From contig NZ_LWHO01000003.1 of assembly GCF_001642025.1 (NCBI RefSeq), positions 473,279-537,278 of the forward strand: 64,000 bases of DNA, read 5' to 3'. How positions within the stretch are numbered: the stretch's first letter is position 1; every line of letters begins with the position of its first letter. The DNA comes from Cutibacterium namnetense. GTDB taxonomy: Bacteria > Actinomycetota > Actinomycetes > Propionibacteriales > Propionibacteriaceae. This document shows, piece after piece, positions 44,600 through 53,914 of this stretch. The notes beneath the pieces are model-generated. The model saw only the letters and a program-made list of their open reading frames with translations. It had not been told where the DNA came from and did no database searches. Made by a program: the position numbers and the translations under genes.

Positions 44600-44932
44600 T
44601 CAGTTCTCTTTACGGATTTCGTCCAGCCTTTCGGCAAGTAGTTCTTCGAGTTCGGGTATTGAGCGACGCTCAGTAAGCATGTCCCAGTGGGTGCGTTGCG
44701 GCTTCTGCTTCTTCCGCTGAGGATCAGTGCCGTCGCTACGCAACGCTTCAGCGCCGCAGCGCGGGCACTCCCACAAGCTCGGCAATTCTGCCTCGGTAGA
44801 GAAGGTGAGATCGAAGTGATGGCCGTTTTGACAGTCGAAGCCAATTTGCTGACGTTCGGCCATCTCAACGCCTTCTTCATCCTCGAAACTCTTGGATCCC
44901 AAACCCATGCCTCGTAGCGCACGGTCGGCCAT
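44600..44932 (-). CDS. rbpA: RNA polymerase-binding protein RbpA
   Basis: A 110-residue actinobacterial transcription factor that binds the principal sigma factor and stabilises open complexes. The N-terminal tail MADRALRGMGLGSKSFE is followed by the core domain (FDCQNGHHFDLTFSTEAE, then WECPRCGAEA with the cysteine pair). The basic linker (KKQKPQRTHWDML) and the sigma-interacting helix RRSIPELEELLAERL come last. It is a marker gene for Actinobacteria. Confidence 0.95.
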   Translation of the reverse strand: MADRALRGMGLGSKSFEDEEGVEMAERQQIGFDCQNGHHFDLTFSTEAELPSLWECPRCGAEALRSDGTDPQRKKQKPQRTHWDMLTERRSIPELEELLAERLDEIRKEN

Positions 44933-45092
44933 GATGCTCCCTCCTGCTTGTAGGCATCAGGCCCAGGTTGGGCCTCAATAATCCCAGCATCCCACAAGCC
45001 ACAAGTTTCGGGGAGCAGGACCGACCATCGGATTGGACGTTCACTTCGTAGACATACGATGGCGGTCGTCAATATCAGCCATCACAGCGGGA

Positions 45093-45887
45093 TCATCGCG
45101 GAATGAGAGTCGGCGCGTCCTTCGGTTGATGAACGCGAGCAAACTCACACATTAGGTCAGGACGATCTGTAACGATGCCGTCGACCCCCATATCCATCAG
45201 CTCGCGAGCCTCAGAGATTTCGTCAATCGTCCAGACGTGAACGGCCCGCCCCAGACGATGAGCAGCATCGATGAAGGTCGGCGTCACCAAGGGGACGCCA
45301 TATCGGGTCAGGCGATGCGGCACCTGATACGCGTCCCCGCGAGACCGTGCCCTCTGCATGCTATGAGGGCCGACGATAGCCCAGCCGACTCCAACTGGCC
45401 CCACCGCAGTCGCGGTACGTTCCGGAACGAGGCGACGAAAGGTCTGGATGCGTCTACTACTAAACGACCCGACGCAGACCCGATGCCAGGCCCGGTGACG
45501 GGAAAGAACGTCAACGAGCGGCACTGTGGCACCATCGTGCTTGATGTCAATGTTGATGAACGCCTCGGGAAAGGCGTCGAGAATCTCGTCCAAGGTGGGA
45601 ATGGGTTCGCCACCGACCTTGGCTTGTTTTACCTTGTGCCACGGCATGGCGGCGATGACACCGCTCGACTCAGTGACGCGATCGAGTATCGGATCGTGGA
45701 ATGCCACCAGCACTCCATCGCTGGTCGCATGAACATCAGTTTCAAGATAGGTACATCCCACCTCGACGGCGTGGCTAAAAGCAGCAAGGGTGTTCTCGAT
45801 CCCCTTGTTGACGGCCATACCAGCACCACCACGATGGGCTAACACGATGAACGGACTGTGACAATATGGATGGTCAATGGCTCTCAC
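45093..45887 (-). CDS. Glycerophosphodiester phosphodiesterase
   Basis: Cleaves glycerophosphodiesters to glycerol 3-phosphate and an alcohol. GDPD motifs: VLAHRGG (catalytic His and Arg), ENTLAAFSHAVEVG, LETDVHATSDGVLVAFHDP (metal-binding and second His), NIDIKHDG and VHVWTID near the C-terminus. The protein has 264 residues and no signal peptide, so it is probably cytoplasmic. Confidence 0.92.
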   Translation of the reverse strand: MRAIDHPYCHSPFIVLAHRGGAGMAVNKGIENTLAAFSHAVEVGCTYLETDVHATSDGVLVAFHDPILDRVTESSGVIAAMPWHKVKQAKVGGEPIPTLDEILDAFPEAFINIDIKHDGATVPLVDVLSRHRAWHRVCVGSFSSRRIQTFRRLVPERTATAVGPVGVGWAIVGPHSMQRARSRGDAYQVPHRLTRYGVPLVTPTFIDAAHRLGRAVHVWTIDEISEARELMDMGVDGIVTDRPDLMCEFARVHQPKDAPTLIPR

Positions 45888-45953
45888 AACACTCCATTCT
45901 GCTCCGAAGAAGGTTCGAATACGTGGCTACTGTGGCCGCTACCATGGCCTAGC

Positions 45954-46832
45954 GTGAGCGTCACCGTCTTATCGCTGCAGTCCCACGTCGTCCAAGGAAC
46001 CGTCGGCAACAGCATCGCTGTTCCCGTGATGCGAGCTATGGGAGTGCGCGCCTGGGGGATGCCTACAGCGTTGTTGTCCAATCACAACGGACGTTCCAGC
46101 GTCGCTGGTATCCCCATCGATTCCGAGCAGATCGACGCCATGGTCAACGCCCTTGACTCCAATGGCGAACTCAAACATGTTGACGCGGTGCTGTCCGGAT
46201 ACCTCACACCACGTACCGGGCCAGCGGTGCTGCGAACCGTAGAGAAGTGCCGTGCCCACCACTGCGACACGATATGGGTCTGTGACCCCGTCATGGCAGA
46301 CATGACTCCAAACGGCGAGCTCAGAGCCTACGTCCCAGACGAGACCGTGTCCTTGATGAAGGATGCGGTTCAACACGCCGATGTCGTGGTGCCAAATCTC
46401 GCCGAGCTGGGGATCCTGACAGGGACCGAGCCGCGCGCCCTTGACGACATCATCAGAGCGGCTCAAAGTCTTACCGGGCCGCGCCTTGTCATCGTCACTT
46501 CGGTGCCTTACCACGACGATGATGGCGATGGCATCGCGATGGTCGGTGTGACAGGGGAGAAGGCCGTCGTGACTCACGGCCCTCTCCTTGACCGTCACTT
46601 CAACGGTGCAGGCGACCTCACCAGCGCAGTTCTCACGGCAGGATTGGTGAAGGGTGAGCCACTGGATGCCGCGCTCGGCAAGGCAGCTGGTGTCGTACAT
46701 GCCGTCCTCGAGCGCACCGTAGCCCATTCCGGTGACGAGTTGGACTGGTGGCCCGAGGACGCCGCAGCTCAGCCATGGAAGACGGTGATCTTGGCTCCCA
46801 ACGCCCCAAGCCGGGTCGGGAGATCCTCGTAA
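45954..46832 (+). CDS. pdxY: Pyridoxal kinase
   Basis: Phosphorylates pyridoxal in vitamin B6 salvage. Ribokinase-like fold with VLSLQSHVVQGTVGNSIAV at the start, ALLSNHNGRSS, WVCDPVMAD, VVPNLAELGILTG and the catalytic anion-hole region HFNGAGDLTSAVL. The GTG at 45954 gives 292 residues and the normal N-terminus; the longer frame from 45858 is not conserved in character. The 3' end overlaps the convergent murA-like gene by 64 nt. Confidence 0.9.
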   Translation: MSVTVLSLQSHVVQGTVGNSIAVPVMRAMGVRAWGMPTALLSNHNGRSSVAGIPIDSEQIDAMVNALDSNGELKHVDAVLSGYLTPRTGPAVLRTVEKCRAHHCDTIWVCDPVMADMTPNGELRAYVPDETVSLMKDAVQHADVVVPNLAELGILTGTEPRALDDIIRAAQSLTGPRLVIVTSVPYHDDDGDGIAMVGVTGEKAVVTHGPLLDRHFNGAGDLTSAVLTAGLVKGEPLDAALGKAAGVVHAVLERTVAHSGDELDWWPEDAAAQPWKTVILAPNAPSRVGRSS

Positions 46833-48316
46833 CCGCGGTTAATCATGTAGACGTCGCGCAAAGTTGTTTCTCCCGAAGCAGCTAGGGCCGCCAACAGAAG
46901 ACAGACAGCAGGGCGCAAGGCCGGCGGGCAGATGAGCTCACGGCCACGCCAACGGGTCGGACCTCGCACGATGAGACGGTGCGGATCGAGCAGCTGAACG
47001 TCAGCGCCGAGTTTGCCCAAGTCAAGCAAGTGGATGGCACGGTTTTCGTAGCACCAGTCGTGGATGAGGGTCTGGCCTTCTGCTTCTGCAGCAATCACCG
47101 CAAAGAACGGCAGGTTGTCGATGTTGAGGCCCGGGAAAGGCATCGGGTGGATCTTGTCAGCTACCGCCCGCAACTTGCTGGGGCGCACCGTAACGTCCAC
47201 CAGACGAGTGAACTCATTATGGGAGACATACTCGGGGGAGAGGTCGAAGTCCAAGCCCATCTCGGACAGGATCGCCAGCTCAATTTCAAGGAACTCGACC
47301 GGGCAACGAGTGATCGTCAGCTCCGACTTGGTAACGACCGCCGCCGTGAGAAGGCTCATGGCCTCGATCGGGTCTTCAGATGGAGCGTACTCGACGTCGA
47401 CGTCGATCTCTTCGACGCCGCGGACTCGCAAGGTCGTCGTTCCGATGCCCTCAATCTGCACGCCGAGCTGGCATAGGAACACGCACAGGTCTTGAACCAT
47501 ATAGTTCGGACTGGCATTACGCAGCACGGTCACGCCAGGGGTCTGGGCAGCAGCCAGTAGAGCATTCTCAGTAACAGTGTCGCCACGCTCGGTTAGGACA
47601 ATGTGGCGCTCCTTAACAGTGCGATCGGTGACGTGGCACCGGTAGAAGCCCTCGGTAGCAACGACGTCAAGACCGAAAGCACGTAGCACCTGCAGGTGGG
47701 GCTCGACAGTTCGAGCACCGAGGTTGCAGCCACCGGCGTAAGGCAGTTTGAAGGAGTCGTAGAACCGCATCAATGGCCCGAGGAACATAATGACACTTCG
47801 GGTACGCCGGGCAGCCTCAACATCCATATCGTCGAGGTTGAGCTCAGCCGGACGAATCAGGGTGAGGTCACGCTCATCAGCAGACCATTCGTAGGTGACG
47901 CCAATGGAGGTGAGCACCTCGAGGATGCGGTTAACTTCCTCGATGTGGGCGATACCGCGCAGCACGGTACGACCCCTGTTGATGAGGCAGGCGCATAACA
48001 GCGCAACGGCGGCGTTCTTGGAGGACCTCACCTCGATCGAGCCCGAGAGCTGATGACCACCCTCAATGCGGTAGTTCATGGTTCCGCTTCCCGGCTGGGT
48101 GATGATGGGGGACTCTAACGCCTCCGCGATGCGGTTGATGTACTCCAAGGAGAGGTTCTGCGTGCCTGACTCCACCCGGTGAATAGCGCTCTGGGAGGTC
48201 TTCAGGATCTCCGCCAATTGGTTCTGCGTCATTCCATGCTGCTTGCGTGCGTCGCGGATGAGGCGACCAACCGAAGCTGGGGTGATGTTGTCCACAGCAG
48301 ATCCTTTCGACGACAA
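46769..48316 (-). CDS. UDP-GlcNAc enolpyruvyl transferase (MurA) homologue with N-terminal HTH
   Basis: Residues 10-70 form an XRE-type helix-turn-helix (SVGRLIRDARKQHGMTQNQL, then LAEILKTSQSAIHRVESG). From about residue 80 the protein is a MurA-type EPSP-synthase fold: IEVRSSKNAAVALL with the conserved lysine, PYAGGCNLGARTVEPH with the PEP-binding cysteine, and CYENRAIHLLDLGKLGAD. Active-site residues look intact, so it could be catalytic, regulatory or both. HTH-MurA proteins of this kind occur in actinobacteria beside a conventional MurA. It has 515 residues against about 420 for MurA alone. Confidence 0.85.
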   Translation of the reverse strand: MSSKGSAVDNITPASVGRLIRDARKQHGMTQNQLAEILKTSQSAIHRVESGTQNLSLEYINRIAEALESPIITQPGSGTMNYRIEGGHQLSGSIEVRSSKNAAVALLCACLINRGRTVLRGIAHIEEVNRILEVLTSIGVTYEWSADERDLTLIRPAELNLDDMDVEAARRTRSVIMFLGPLMRFYDSFKLPYAGGCNLGARTVEPHLQVLRAFGLDVVATEGFYRCHVTDRTVKERHIVLTERGDTVTENALLAAAQTPGVTVLRNASPNYMVQDLCVFLCQLGVQIEGIGTTTLRVRGVEEIDVDVEYAPSEDPIEAMSLLTAAVVTKSELTITRCPVEFLEIELAILSEMGLDFDLSPEYVSHNEFTRLVDVTVRPSKLRAVADKIHPMPFPGLNIDNLPFFAVIAAEAEGQTLIHDWCYENRAIHLLDLGKLGADVQLLDPHRLIVRGPTRWRGRELICPPALRPAVCLLLAALAASGETTLRDVYMINRGYEDLPTRLGALGAKITVFHG

Positions 48317-48444
48317 CTCGTTTCCCGACCAGGATATATCAGATCTGAGTTCCTACCCTCGGGGAAAACTGGTCAGGCGAGCCAGCTGAGATCTCTTCAG
48401 TGAGATCTTCGTCACAGGCCGATGTTCCCACTAGAGTGTTACCC

Positions 48445-49848
48445 ATGAGCTCACACTTTGACGTCGTTGTCCTTGGAGCCGGCCCCGGCGGCTATGTCGC
48501 CGCCATTCGCGCCGCCCAGCTCGGTAAGAAGACCGCCATCATCGAGAAGGAATACTGGGGAGGTGTTTGCCTCAACGTTGGCTGCATCCCCACCAAGTCA
48601 CTTTTGCGCAACGCGGAACTAGCCCACATCGTCACCAAAGAAGCCAAAACCTTCGGTATTGGTGGGGACATCACCGTCGACTTCGGCAAAGCCTTCAGCC
48701 GTTCCCGCGAGGTGTCTGCCCGCATGGTCAAGGGCATCCACTTCCTCATGAAGAAGAACAAGATCACCGAGTTCAACGGCTGGGGGGAGTTCACTGGCCC
48801 CAAGGCCATCTCCGTTAAGGACTCTGGCGGCAATGTGACCGACGAGATCACCTTCGACAACGCGATCATCGCCGCCGGTTCGGTCGTCAAGACTCTACCG
48901 GGCACCCAGCTCTCCGGTCGGGTCGTCACCTACAAGGAGCAGATCCTTTCCGACACCGTCCCCGGGTCCATCGTTATCGCCGGCTCTGGAGCTATCGGTA
49001 CTGAGTTCGCCTATGTGCTGGCTAACTATGGCTGCGACGTGACTATTGTTGAATTCCTCGACCGTATGGTTCCGAACGAGGACAAGGAAGTCTCGGCCGA
49101 GCTGGCTAAGGCCTACGAGAAGCTCGGCATTAAGGTGCTGACCTCCACCAAGGTTGATTCCATTGATGACTCCGGTGACAAGGTCAAGGTCACCGTCTCG
49201 CCGTCGAAGGGTGGGGACTCCAAGCTCATTGAGGCCGACCGTGTTTTGCAAGCCGTTGGGTTCGCCCCGCGCGTTGAGGGTTACGGACTGGAGAACACCG
49301 GCGTGAAGCTCACCGAGCGTGGTGCCATCGAGATTGACGACTTCATGCGCACCAACGTTGATGGCATCTACGCCATTGGTGACTGCACCGCCAAGCTCAT
49401 GCTGGCCCACACCGCCGAGGCTCAAGGTGTCGTTGCCGCCGAGACGATTGCGGGGGCGCAGACCATGCCGATCAACTACGACATGATCCCGCGCGCCACC
49501 TACTGTCAGCCGCAGGTTGGTTCCTTCGGTTACTCTGAAGATCAGGCTCGTGCGAAGGGTTACGAGGTTAAGGTGTCCAAGTTCCCGTTCGCCGCTAATG
49601 GCAAGGCGTGGGGTCTGGGTGATGGCACCGGCTTCGTGAAGATCGTCGCCGATGCCCGCCACGGGGAGCTTCTCGGTGCCTCGCTGGTTGGCCATGACGT
49701 GTCTGAGTTGCTTCCCGAACTGACCCTGGCACAATTGTGGGACATCACCGCTGAGGAGATCGGCCGTAACATCCACGCGCACCCGTCGCTGTCGGAGGCC
49801 CTCAAGGACGCTGCCGAAGGCGTCGAGGGACACATGATCAACTTCTGA
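48445..49848 (+). CDS. lpdA: Dihydrolipoyl dehydrogenase
   Basis: FAD-dependent E3 component of 2-oxoacid dehydrogenase complexes, reoxidising lipoyl groups with NAD. The FAD motif [14 protein letters not shown] and the redox-active disulfide [14 protein letters not shown] (Cys-x4-Cys) are both clear. So are the NAD motif [23 protein letters not shown] and the C-terminal interface with [14 protein letters not shown], which holds the catalytic His-Glu pair. The ATG at 48445 gives 467 residues. No E1 or E2 gene is adjacent. Confidence 0.95.
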   Translation: MSSHFDVVVLGAGPGGYVAAIRAAQLGKKTAIIEKEYWGGVCLNVGCIPTKSLLRNAELAHIVTKEAKTFGIGGDITVDFGKAFSRSREVSARMVKGIHFLMKKNKITEFNGWGEFTGPKAISVKDSGGNVTDEITFDNAIIAAGSVVKTLPGTQLSGRVVTYKEQILSDTVPGSIVIAGSGAIGTEFAYVLANYGCDVTIVEFLDRMVPNEDKEVSAELAKAYEKLGIKVLTSTKVDSIDDSGDKVKVTVSPSKGGDSKLIEADRVLQAVGFAPRVEGYGLENTGVKLTERGAIEIDDFMRTNVDGIYAIGDCTAKLMLAHTAEAQGVVAAETIAGAQTMPINYDMIPRATYCQPQVGSFGYSEDQARAKGYEVKVSKFPFAANGKAWGLGDGTGFVKIVADARHGELLGASLVGHDVSELLPELTLAQLWDITAEEIGRNIHAHPSLSEALKDAAEGVEGHMINF

Positions 49849-49904
49849 TCTTTCCGTGACATGATCCCTGCGACCTGCGTTACGGCTCAGTAGTCATACC
49901 TGAC

Positions 49905-49938
49905 CGAGGGGTCCTGGCCTTTGGGCTAGGACCCCTCG
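49905..49938. terminator. Strong hairpin between lpdA and the CDF gene
   Basis: A 15-bp stem (49905-49919 with 49924-49938, one G-T pair) closed by TTTG, between two convergent genes. Likely a bidirectional terminator. Confidence 0.85.
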
Positions 49939-49940
49939 CG

Positions 49941-50855
49941 TCACATCGTTTGGTTTTCGGTGCCGGCATGCCGGGGCGGTTCTAGCTGTAGCGTCGAATG
50001 GTCGAGGTCGAAGTGACCCGACAGGCACTGCTGGATCTGCGCCAAGAGGATGGGGGCATGACCATCGGCGAAGCAGGAGTCCTCAACGACGATGTGGGCG
50101 CTGAGTGCCGGTAGGTCGCTCGACACCGTCCACGCATGGAGATCATGAACCGATCTCACATGGTCGAGGTCCATAAGATGATGCCGCACCTCATTGAGAT
50201 CAAGGGAGGCAGGCGCAACTTCCATAAGTATCCGCCCTGTCTGGCTAAGGAGGGAGCACGCTGCGCGGAGCATAAGACCACAAATAATGAGGGAAGCAAT
50301 GGCATCCGCACGGGTCCACCCGGTCACCACGATGATGAGGCCTGCCGCCAGGGTGCCGATGAACCCGAACAGATCGGTGAGGATGTGCTGGTAGGCACCT
50401 TCAACGTTGAGGCTACGGCGATTGGCTCGTGCCACCAGCCAGGCCACCGCGACATTGACGACGACGCCGACAGCGGCAATGACCATAATCAGCCCTCCGC
50501 CGACGGGAGGGGGAGTGATCAGCCGTCGAACAGCCTCGACCCCGACGACGATAGCCACCACGAGTAGCGTGACGCCGTTGACCGCCGCCGAAATGATCTC
50601 GGCTCGTTTCCAGCCCCAAGTCCACGATCCTTGCGGACGGCGCCGAGTGAGTCTCGCAGCCCACAAGGCAATGGCGATGGCGCCTATATCCGACAGCATG
50701 TGGCCAGCGTCAGACAGCAGCGCCAACGATCCCGAGATGACGGCTGTGACGATCTCCGTGATCATGAAAGCCGTCAGGAGTGTGAGCGCAGCGACGAGGT
50801 ATCGGGAATCCGCGTCAGAGGATAGGGCGTGATCGTGCTGGTGGCTGCTCAACAT
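49941..50855 (-). CDS. Cation diffusion facilitator (CzcD/ZitB-type metal exporter)
   Basis: A 304-residue metal/proton antiporter. Six membrane segments include the metal-site helices SDAGHMLSDIGAIAIAL (Asp/His/Asp) and AYQHILTDLFGFIG (His, Asp), a pattern of zinc-type CDF proteins. A His-containing N-terminus (SSHQHDH) precedes them, and a cytoplasmic domain with HDLHAWTVSSDLPALSAH follows. It overlaps the upstream ArsR regulator by 7 nt, so expression is probably induced by the same metal, most likely zinc, cobalt or cadmium. Confidence 0.92.
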   Translation of the reverse strand: MLSSHQHDHALSSDADSRYLVAALTLLTAFMITEIVTAVISGSLALLSDAGHMLSDIGAIAIALWAARLTRRRPQGSWTWGWKRAEIISAAVNGVTLLVVAIVVGVEAVRRLITPPPVGGGLIMVIAAVGVVVNVAVAWLVARANRRSLNVEGAYQHILTDLFGFIGTLAAGLIIVVTGWTRADAIASLIICGLMLRAACSLLSQTGRILMEVAPASLDLNEVRHHLMDLDHVRSVHDLHAWTVSSDLPALSAHIVVEDSCFADGHAPILLAQIQQCLSGHFDLDHSTLQLEPPRHAGTENQTM

Positions 50856-51268
50856 TCTGCCCTCGCTGCGTTCTCAGTGCCGCGGATTTGATCATCATCG
50901 GGTTCATCACAGTGTTCAACGTCCGGCTCGCCGCATTGCCCAGCGTATTGGCCGCCGTCACCTACCAGAGTGTCAGCTAGCAGTATCAGACGACGAATTT
51001 GTTTCGGGTGCGCCAACGTGTAATACATCGCCCGGCCATGAGCATGACTTGCCAATAGGCCAGCGTCTCGCAGCGTAGCGACGTGGGACGAAACCGTCGA
51101 TTGAGCCAGCCCGAGGTGTGCGACCAGATCAGTGACGCGATGTTCACCACAGAACAGATGTTTGACAATGACGAGTCGGTGGGGGTCACCGAGGCTTTTG
51201 AAGAAGGCCGCCAAACGGGTGAGGTCATCGAGTTCGGCGTCGGGTTCATCGACAGCATTAATTGCCAT
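50849..51268 (-). CDS. ArsR/SmtB-family metal-responsive repressor
   Basis: A 139-residue winged-HTH repressor: FFKSLGDPHRLVIVKHLF, VTDLVAHLGLAQSTVSSHVATLRDAGLL and the wing RAMYYTL. A C-terminal tail with several Cys, His and Asp residues (QCGEPDVEHCDEPDDD) could contribute metal ligands. It heads the operon with the CDF exporter, and a perfect palindrome starts 9 nt upstream of the ATG. Confidence 0.92.
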   Translation of the reverse strand: MAINAVDEPDAELDDLTRLAAFFKSLGDPHRLVIVKHLFCGEHRVTDLVAHLGLAQSTVSSHVATLRDAGLLASHAHGRAMYYTLAHPKQIRRLILLADTLVGDGGQYAGQCGEPDVEHCDEPDDDQIRGTENAARAEC

Positions 51269-51276
51269 ACAACGAT

Positions 51277-51298
51277 GTTATCGCTAGATAGCGATAAC
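51277..51298. promoter_or_regulatory. ArsR/SmtB operator
   Basis: Perfect 10-2-10 palindrome: GTTATCGCTA (51277-51286), GA, TAGCGATAAC (51289-51298). It is placed immediately upstream of the repressor ATG on the minus strand and downstream of the end of the 51325-52056 gene. It is the standard kind of site for SmtB-like dimers. Confidence 0.85.
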
Positions 51299-51324
51299 AG
51301 ACCTGCAGATCAGCTTCAGACCCC

Positions 51325-52056
51325 TCACATGGCTCTGCGCTGTGACGCCGATGGTCTGGCGCGGGGTAGTGGAACCAGAGACCCTTTCGGGTGGCGCACG
51401 CGCCAAGCATTCACGATGAGCAACATGAACGGTGCGCCGAGATTCGTCTCGATGAGGGAATCGATAACAAGCGGGTGCCAAGCTAACGGTCTGATGCCCG
51501 AGATCATCAGCACTGCCTCCCAGGTGAACTGAATGCCGATGCCGATCGTCAACGCTGAGCGAATCGAATAGCGCTCATCGGGATGGCGCAAATTGTGAAT
51601 CGCAAGCCATGCGTACCCAGCAAGCGCGAAAACGACCATGATGCCGTGATAGCTGCTGACATGACGCGCGATGTGCACACTATGGAAAGCACCCCCGAAC
51701 CCTTGACTGACCAAAGCACTGGTAAGCCACCCGGTAGGGAAAAGGATCGACCATTCCCAACGATTGTCCGGCTCGTCGAACCATAGCCACATCCACGCCA
51801 TGTTCGTGATGCCGTAGCTGAAAGACAGCCAGAACTCCAGCGGCACGATGCTCATCCCGATGACGGTACGTGTTCCAAGCAGAACATAGAACAATCCGTA
51901 GTCGACGATGAAGTAGAGGACGCCACCGAGCAACCCGACGACGAGAGCAGCCCAGCGTCGTAATCGCGTCAGTATGCACACAAAGGCTAAGAGCAGGATT
52001 GTGTCAATCCAGATGTACAGAACGTTGAAGGATCGCGCGACCAAGTAGTTATTCAC
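51325..52056 (-). CDS. Multi-pass membrane protein of unknown function
   Basis: A 243-residue protein with about six to seven hydrophobic segments (IDTILLLAFVCILT, AALVVGLLGGVLYFIV, YHGIMVVFALAGYAWLA and others) and several aromatic-rich loops (MAWMWLWFDEPDNRWEW). I recognise no family with certainty. It ends 27 nt before the ArsR operator and may share the operator region, but it is transcribed from its own upstream DNA. A basic tail ends the protein. Confidence 0.65.
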   Translation of the reverse strand: MNNYLVARSFNVLYIWIDTILLLAFVCILTRLRRWAALVVGLLGGVLYFIVDYGLFYVLLGTRTVIGMSIVPLEFWLSFSYGITNMAWMWLWFDEPDNRWEWSILFPTGWLTSALVSQGFGGAFHSVHIARHVSSYHGIMVVFALAGYAWLAIHNLRHPDERYSIRSALTIGIGIQFTWEAVLMISGIRPLAWHPLVIDSLIETNLGAPFMLLIVNAWRVRHPKGSLVPLPRARPSASQRRAM

Positions 52057-52166
52057 CGCGCATCACCGGTCCGCGAATATCAAGCTGCACCTCACTAATG
52101 TATCCGCAACATCACCGCAAGACACACCTCTATATCTGGCATGGGGCACGGACACACAAGGACGTA

Positions 52167-52207
52167 CAAGGCCGGCCACGGGGATTCCTCCTCATGGCCG
52201 GCCCTTG
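52167..52207 (-). terminator. Terminator of the CAMP factor gene
   Basis: CAAGGCCGGCCA (52167-52178) pairs with TGGCCGGCCCTTG (52195-52207) with one bulged base, 25 nt after the CAMP factor stop. The stem is strong and GC-rich. Confidence 0.75.
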
Positions 52208-52231
52208 CGAGATGTCACGAAGCTGTGACGA

Positions 52232-53035
52232 TCACTTCTTCTCTTTGACGGGGGCGTCCAGAGCGGCCTGGTAGGCGGCACGAAGCTGATCGACAGCGGT
52301 GTCAACCTGAGCCACCGTGGACTTCGCGTTGGCACGAACCTTATCGGCCTTGCTGATTTCCTTGTTCAGGGTGTCGACGACGGCCTGATCCTTCTTACCA
52401 ACGATGTTCTTGTTGCGTCCGACGCGAACGTCGTGGATCGTCTTGCGCAGAGTCTGCTTGTAGGCGATGGTCGCAGTATCCTTCTTGCCAAGGTCGGGGT
52501 AGCCGGAAACCTTGTCAATACGAGCCTTGAGAGCCTTGATCTCGTCTTGGATCTGGGCGACGGAGCTCGCCGGATTGATGGCGACGACCGCCGACTTAGC
52601 AATCTCAAGACCGAGCTCGACGTGGGCCTTCTTGACCTTGTGCTGCAATGTGGTGTTGCCGGTCTTGATAGCATCAGCAGCGTCGATGGCGAGATGGACA
52701 CGGGGCACGATGGTGGCCGGGTCATAGGCCGGAACGCCACCGTGAGCGATCGTGTCGATAGCACCGCTGAGGTCCAGAGCGGTCTTGATGAGGTCCTCAA
52801 TCTGGTCAGCGTACTCCGACCCAGGGATGGCCTTCTGGGTCTCTCGGAGCATGTTAATGCGCGAGTTAAGTGCAGCACGCTCGGCTTTGACCTGATCAGC
52901 GGTCAGTTTCGTCTTGTTCACGGTCGAAACAGCAGCGGAGGCAGGAACATCAGCCTGAGCAGCCGTGGCAGGCAGTGCCGTCGGCAAAATCAGTGCGCCA
53001 GCAATGAGCGGGGTTACGAGGTATGACTTCTTCAC
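52232..53035 (-). CDS. CAMP factor (co-haemolysin)
   Basis: A secreted 267-residue CAMP-factor family protein, the class that enhances sphingomyelinase haemolysis and acts as a virulence factor in skin propionibacteria. The signal peptide is KKSYLVTPLIAGALILPTAL with cleavage likely after ATAA. The mature part matches the streptococcal CAMP factor pattern in order: IPGSEYADQIEDLI, VELGLEIAKSAVVAINP, GYPDLGKKDTATIAYKQ and VDTLNKEISKA. The GTG at 53035 follows GGAGA at a good distance. C. acnes carries several CAMP paralogues; proximity to the atp operon suggests the copy called CAMP4, but that is from memory. Confidence 0.88.
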   Translation of the reverse strand: MKKSYLVTPLIAGALILPTALPATAAQADVPASAAVSTVNKTKLTADQVKAERAALNSRINMLRETQKAIPGSEYADQIEDLIKTALDLSGAIDTIAHGGVPAYDPATIVPRVHLAIDAADAIKTGNTTLQHKVKKAHVELGLEIAKSAVVAINPASSVAQIQDEIKALKARIDKVSGYPDLGKKDTATIAYKQTLRKTIHDVRVGRNKNIVGKKDQAVVDTLNKEISKADKVRANAKSTVAQVDTAVDQLRAAYQAALDAPVKEKK

Positions 53036-53290
53036 GGTGAATCTCCAATCGCAGGATAAAAGCCCGTTACTCAAGGCGGCCAAAAGCCTAACAGAGGTCG
53101 TGCGAGCGCGGGCGCTAAGGGTAACATCATCGCAGCTTTCAACTGGACTAGTTGCGCCCCTAGCCCAACTGTCCGATAAGGTACATTATGTCATTTTACA
53201 GAAACGACACCGCGCGGTGCGCCTGGGACCATCTCCTCGCACTGCCCCCACACACAACGGGCATATTGCACCGTCGGAGACAACACCTCG

Positions 53291-53719
53291 TCACCAAGTC
53301 GGACGTTGACGATTCCTCTTGAGCTCACCGCGCCGCTTCTTAGCTTCCAAGCGGCGACGCTGGGATCCACTAGTACGTCTGGTGGCGCGACGCCGCCGCG
53401 GCTGGATGCACGCCGTTTGCAACAGTCCGACGAGACGAGCGCGAGCTAGCTTGCGATTCGCAAGCTGAGACCGTTGATCATGAACCGCAACCGTCAACAC
53501 ACCGTTTACGAGTCGATTCTTCAGTGCCAACATGATGACCGGGCGTAGCTGATCTGGGACGGCACCTGAATTCCTGACATCAAACATCAATTCCACTCTG
53601 GAATCGGCTGTATTGACGCCTTGGCCACCAGGGCCAGGACTGTGTGAAAATCTCTCTCGCAATTCTGCTTCAGCGATGACGAAGCCAGGGATAATCTCGA
53701 TGCCGCCTTCTTTCATCAT
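53291..53719 (-). CDS. arfB: Peptidyl-tRNA hydrolase ArfB-like (class I release factor domain)
   Basis: Hydrolyses peptidyl-tRNA on ribosomes stalled on truncated mRNA. The release-factor GGQ motif is in FSHSPGPGGQGVNTADSRVEL, and a very basic C-terminal tail (RRRATRRTSGSQRRR, then KKRRGELKRNRQR), which enters the empty mRNA channel in this family, is present. I chose the ATG pair at 53719/53716 behind GGGGGAGAG; the frame is open to 53896. About 142 residues is the usual size. Confidence 0.88.
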   Translation of the reverse strand: MMKEGGIEIIPGFVIAEAELRERFSHSPGPGGQGVNTADSRVELMFDVRNSGAVPDQLRPVIMLALKNRLVNGVLTVAVHDQRSQLANRKLARARLVGLLQTACIQPRRRRATRRTSGSQRRRLEAKKRRGELKRNRQRPTW

Positions 53720-53914
53720 CTCTCCCCCAGCTTTGAAACGCCTTGCATCCGTAAATGCAATCATACAGATGGGCCGAGGGTCAAGACACACAGTGTCCAA
53801 TAGATATTGGAATTGTGGATAATCTCGTTGAGTCGTCAGCCCTCTCCCGGTAGCGATCGGTATCGTTGCGAATGGAATACGCACGTGACATGACACCTAT
53901 AGCATCGAGGGCCT

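Noticed and set aside
45905..45925. GGTTCGAAT resembling a tRNA T-loop
   Set aside because: No matching acceptor, D or anticodon stems around it.
48895..49833. Long open frame antisense to lpdA
   Set aside because: It is a shadow of the strongly biased codon use of lpdA and has no recognisable domain.
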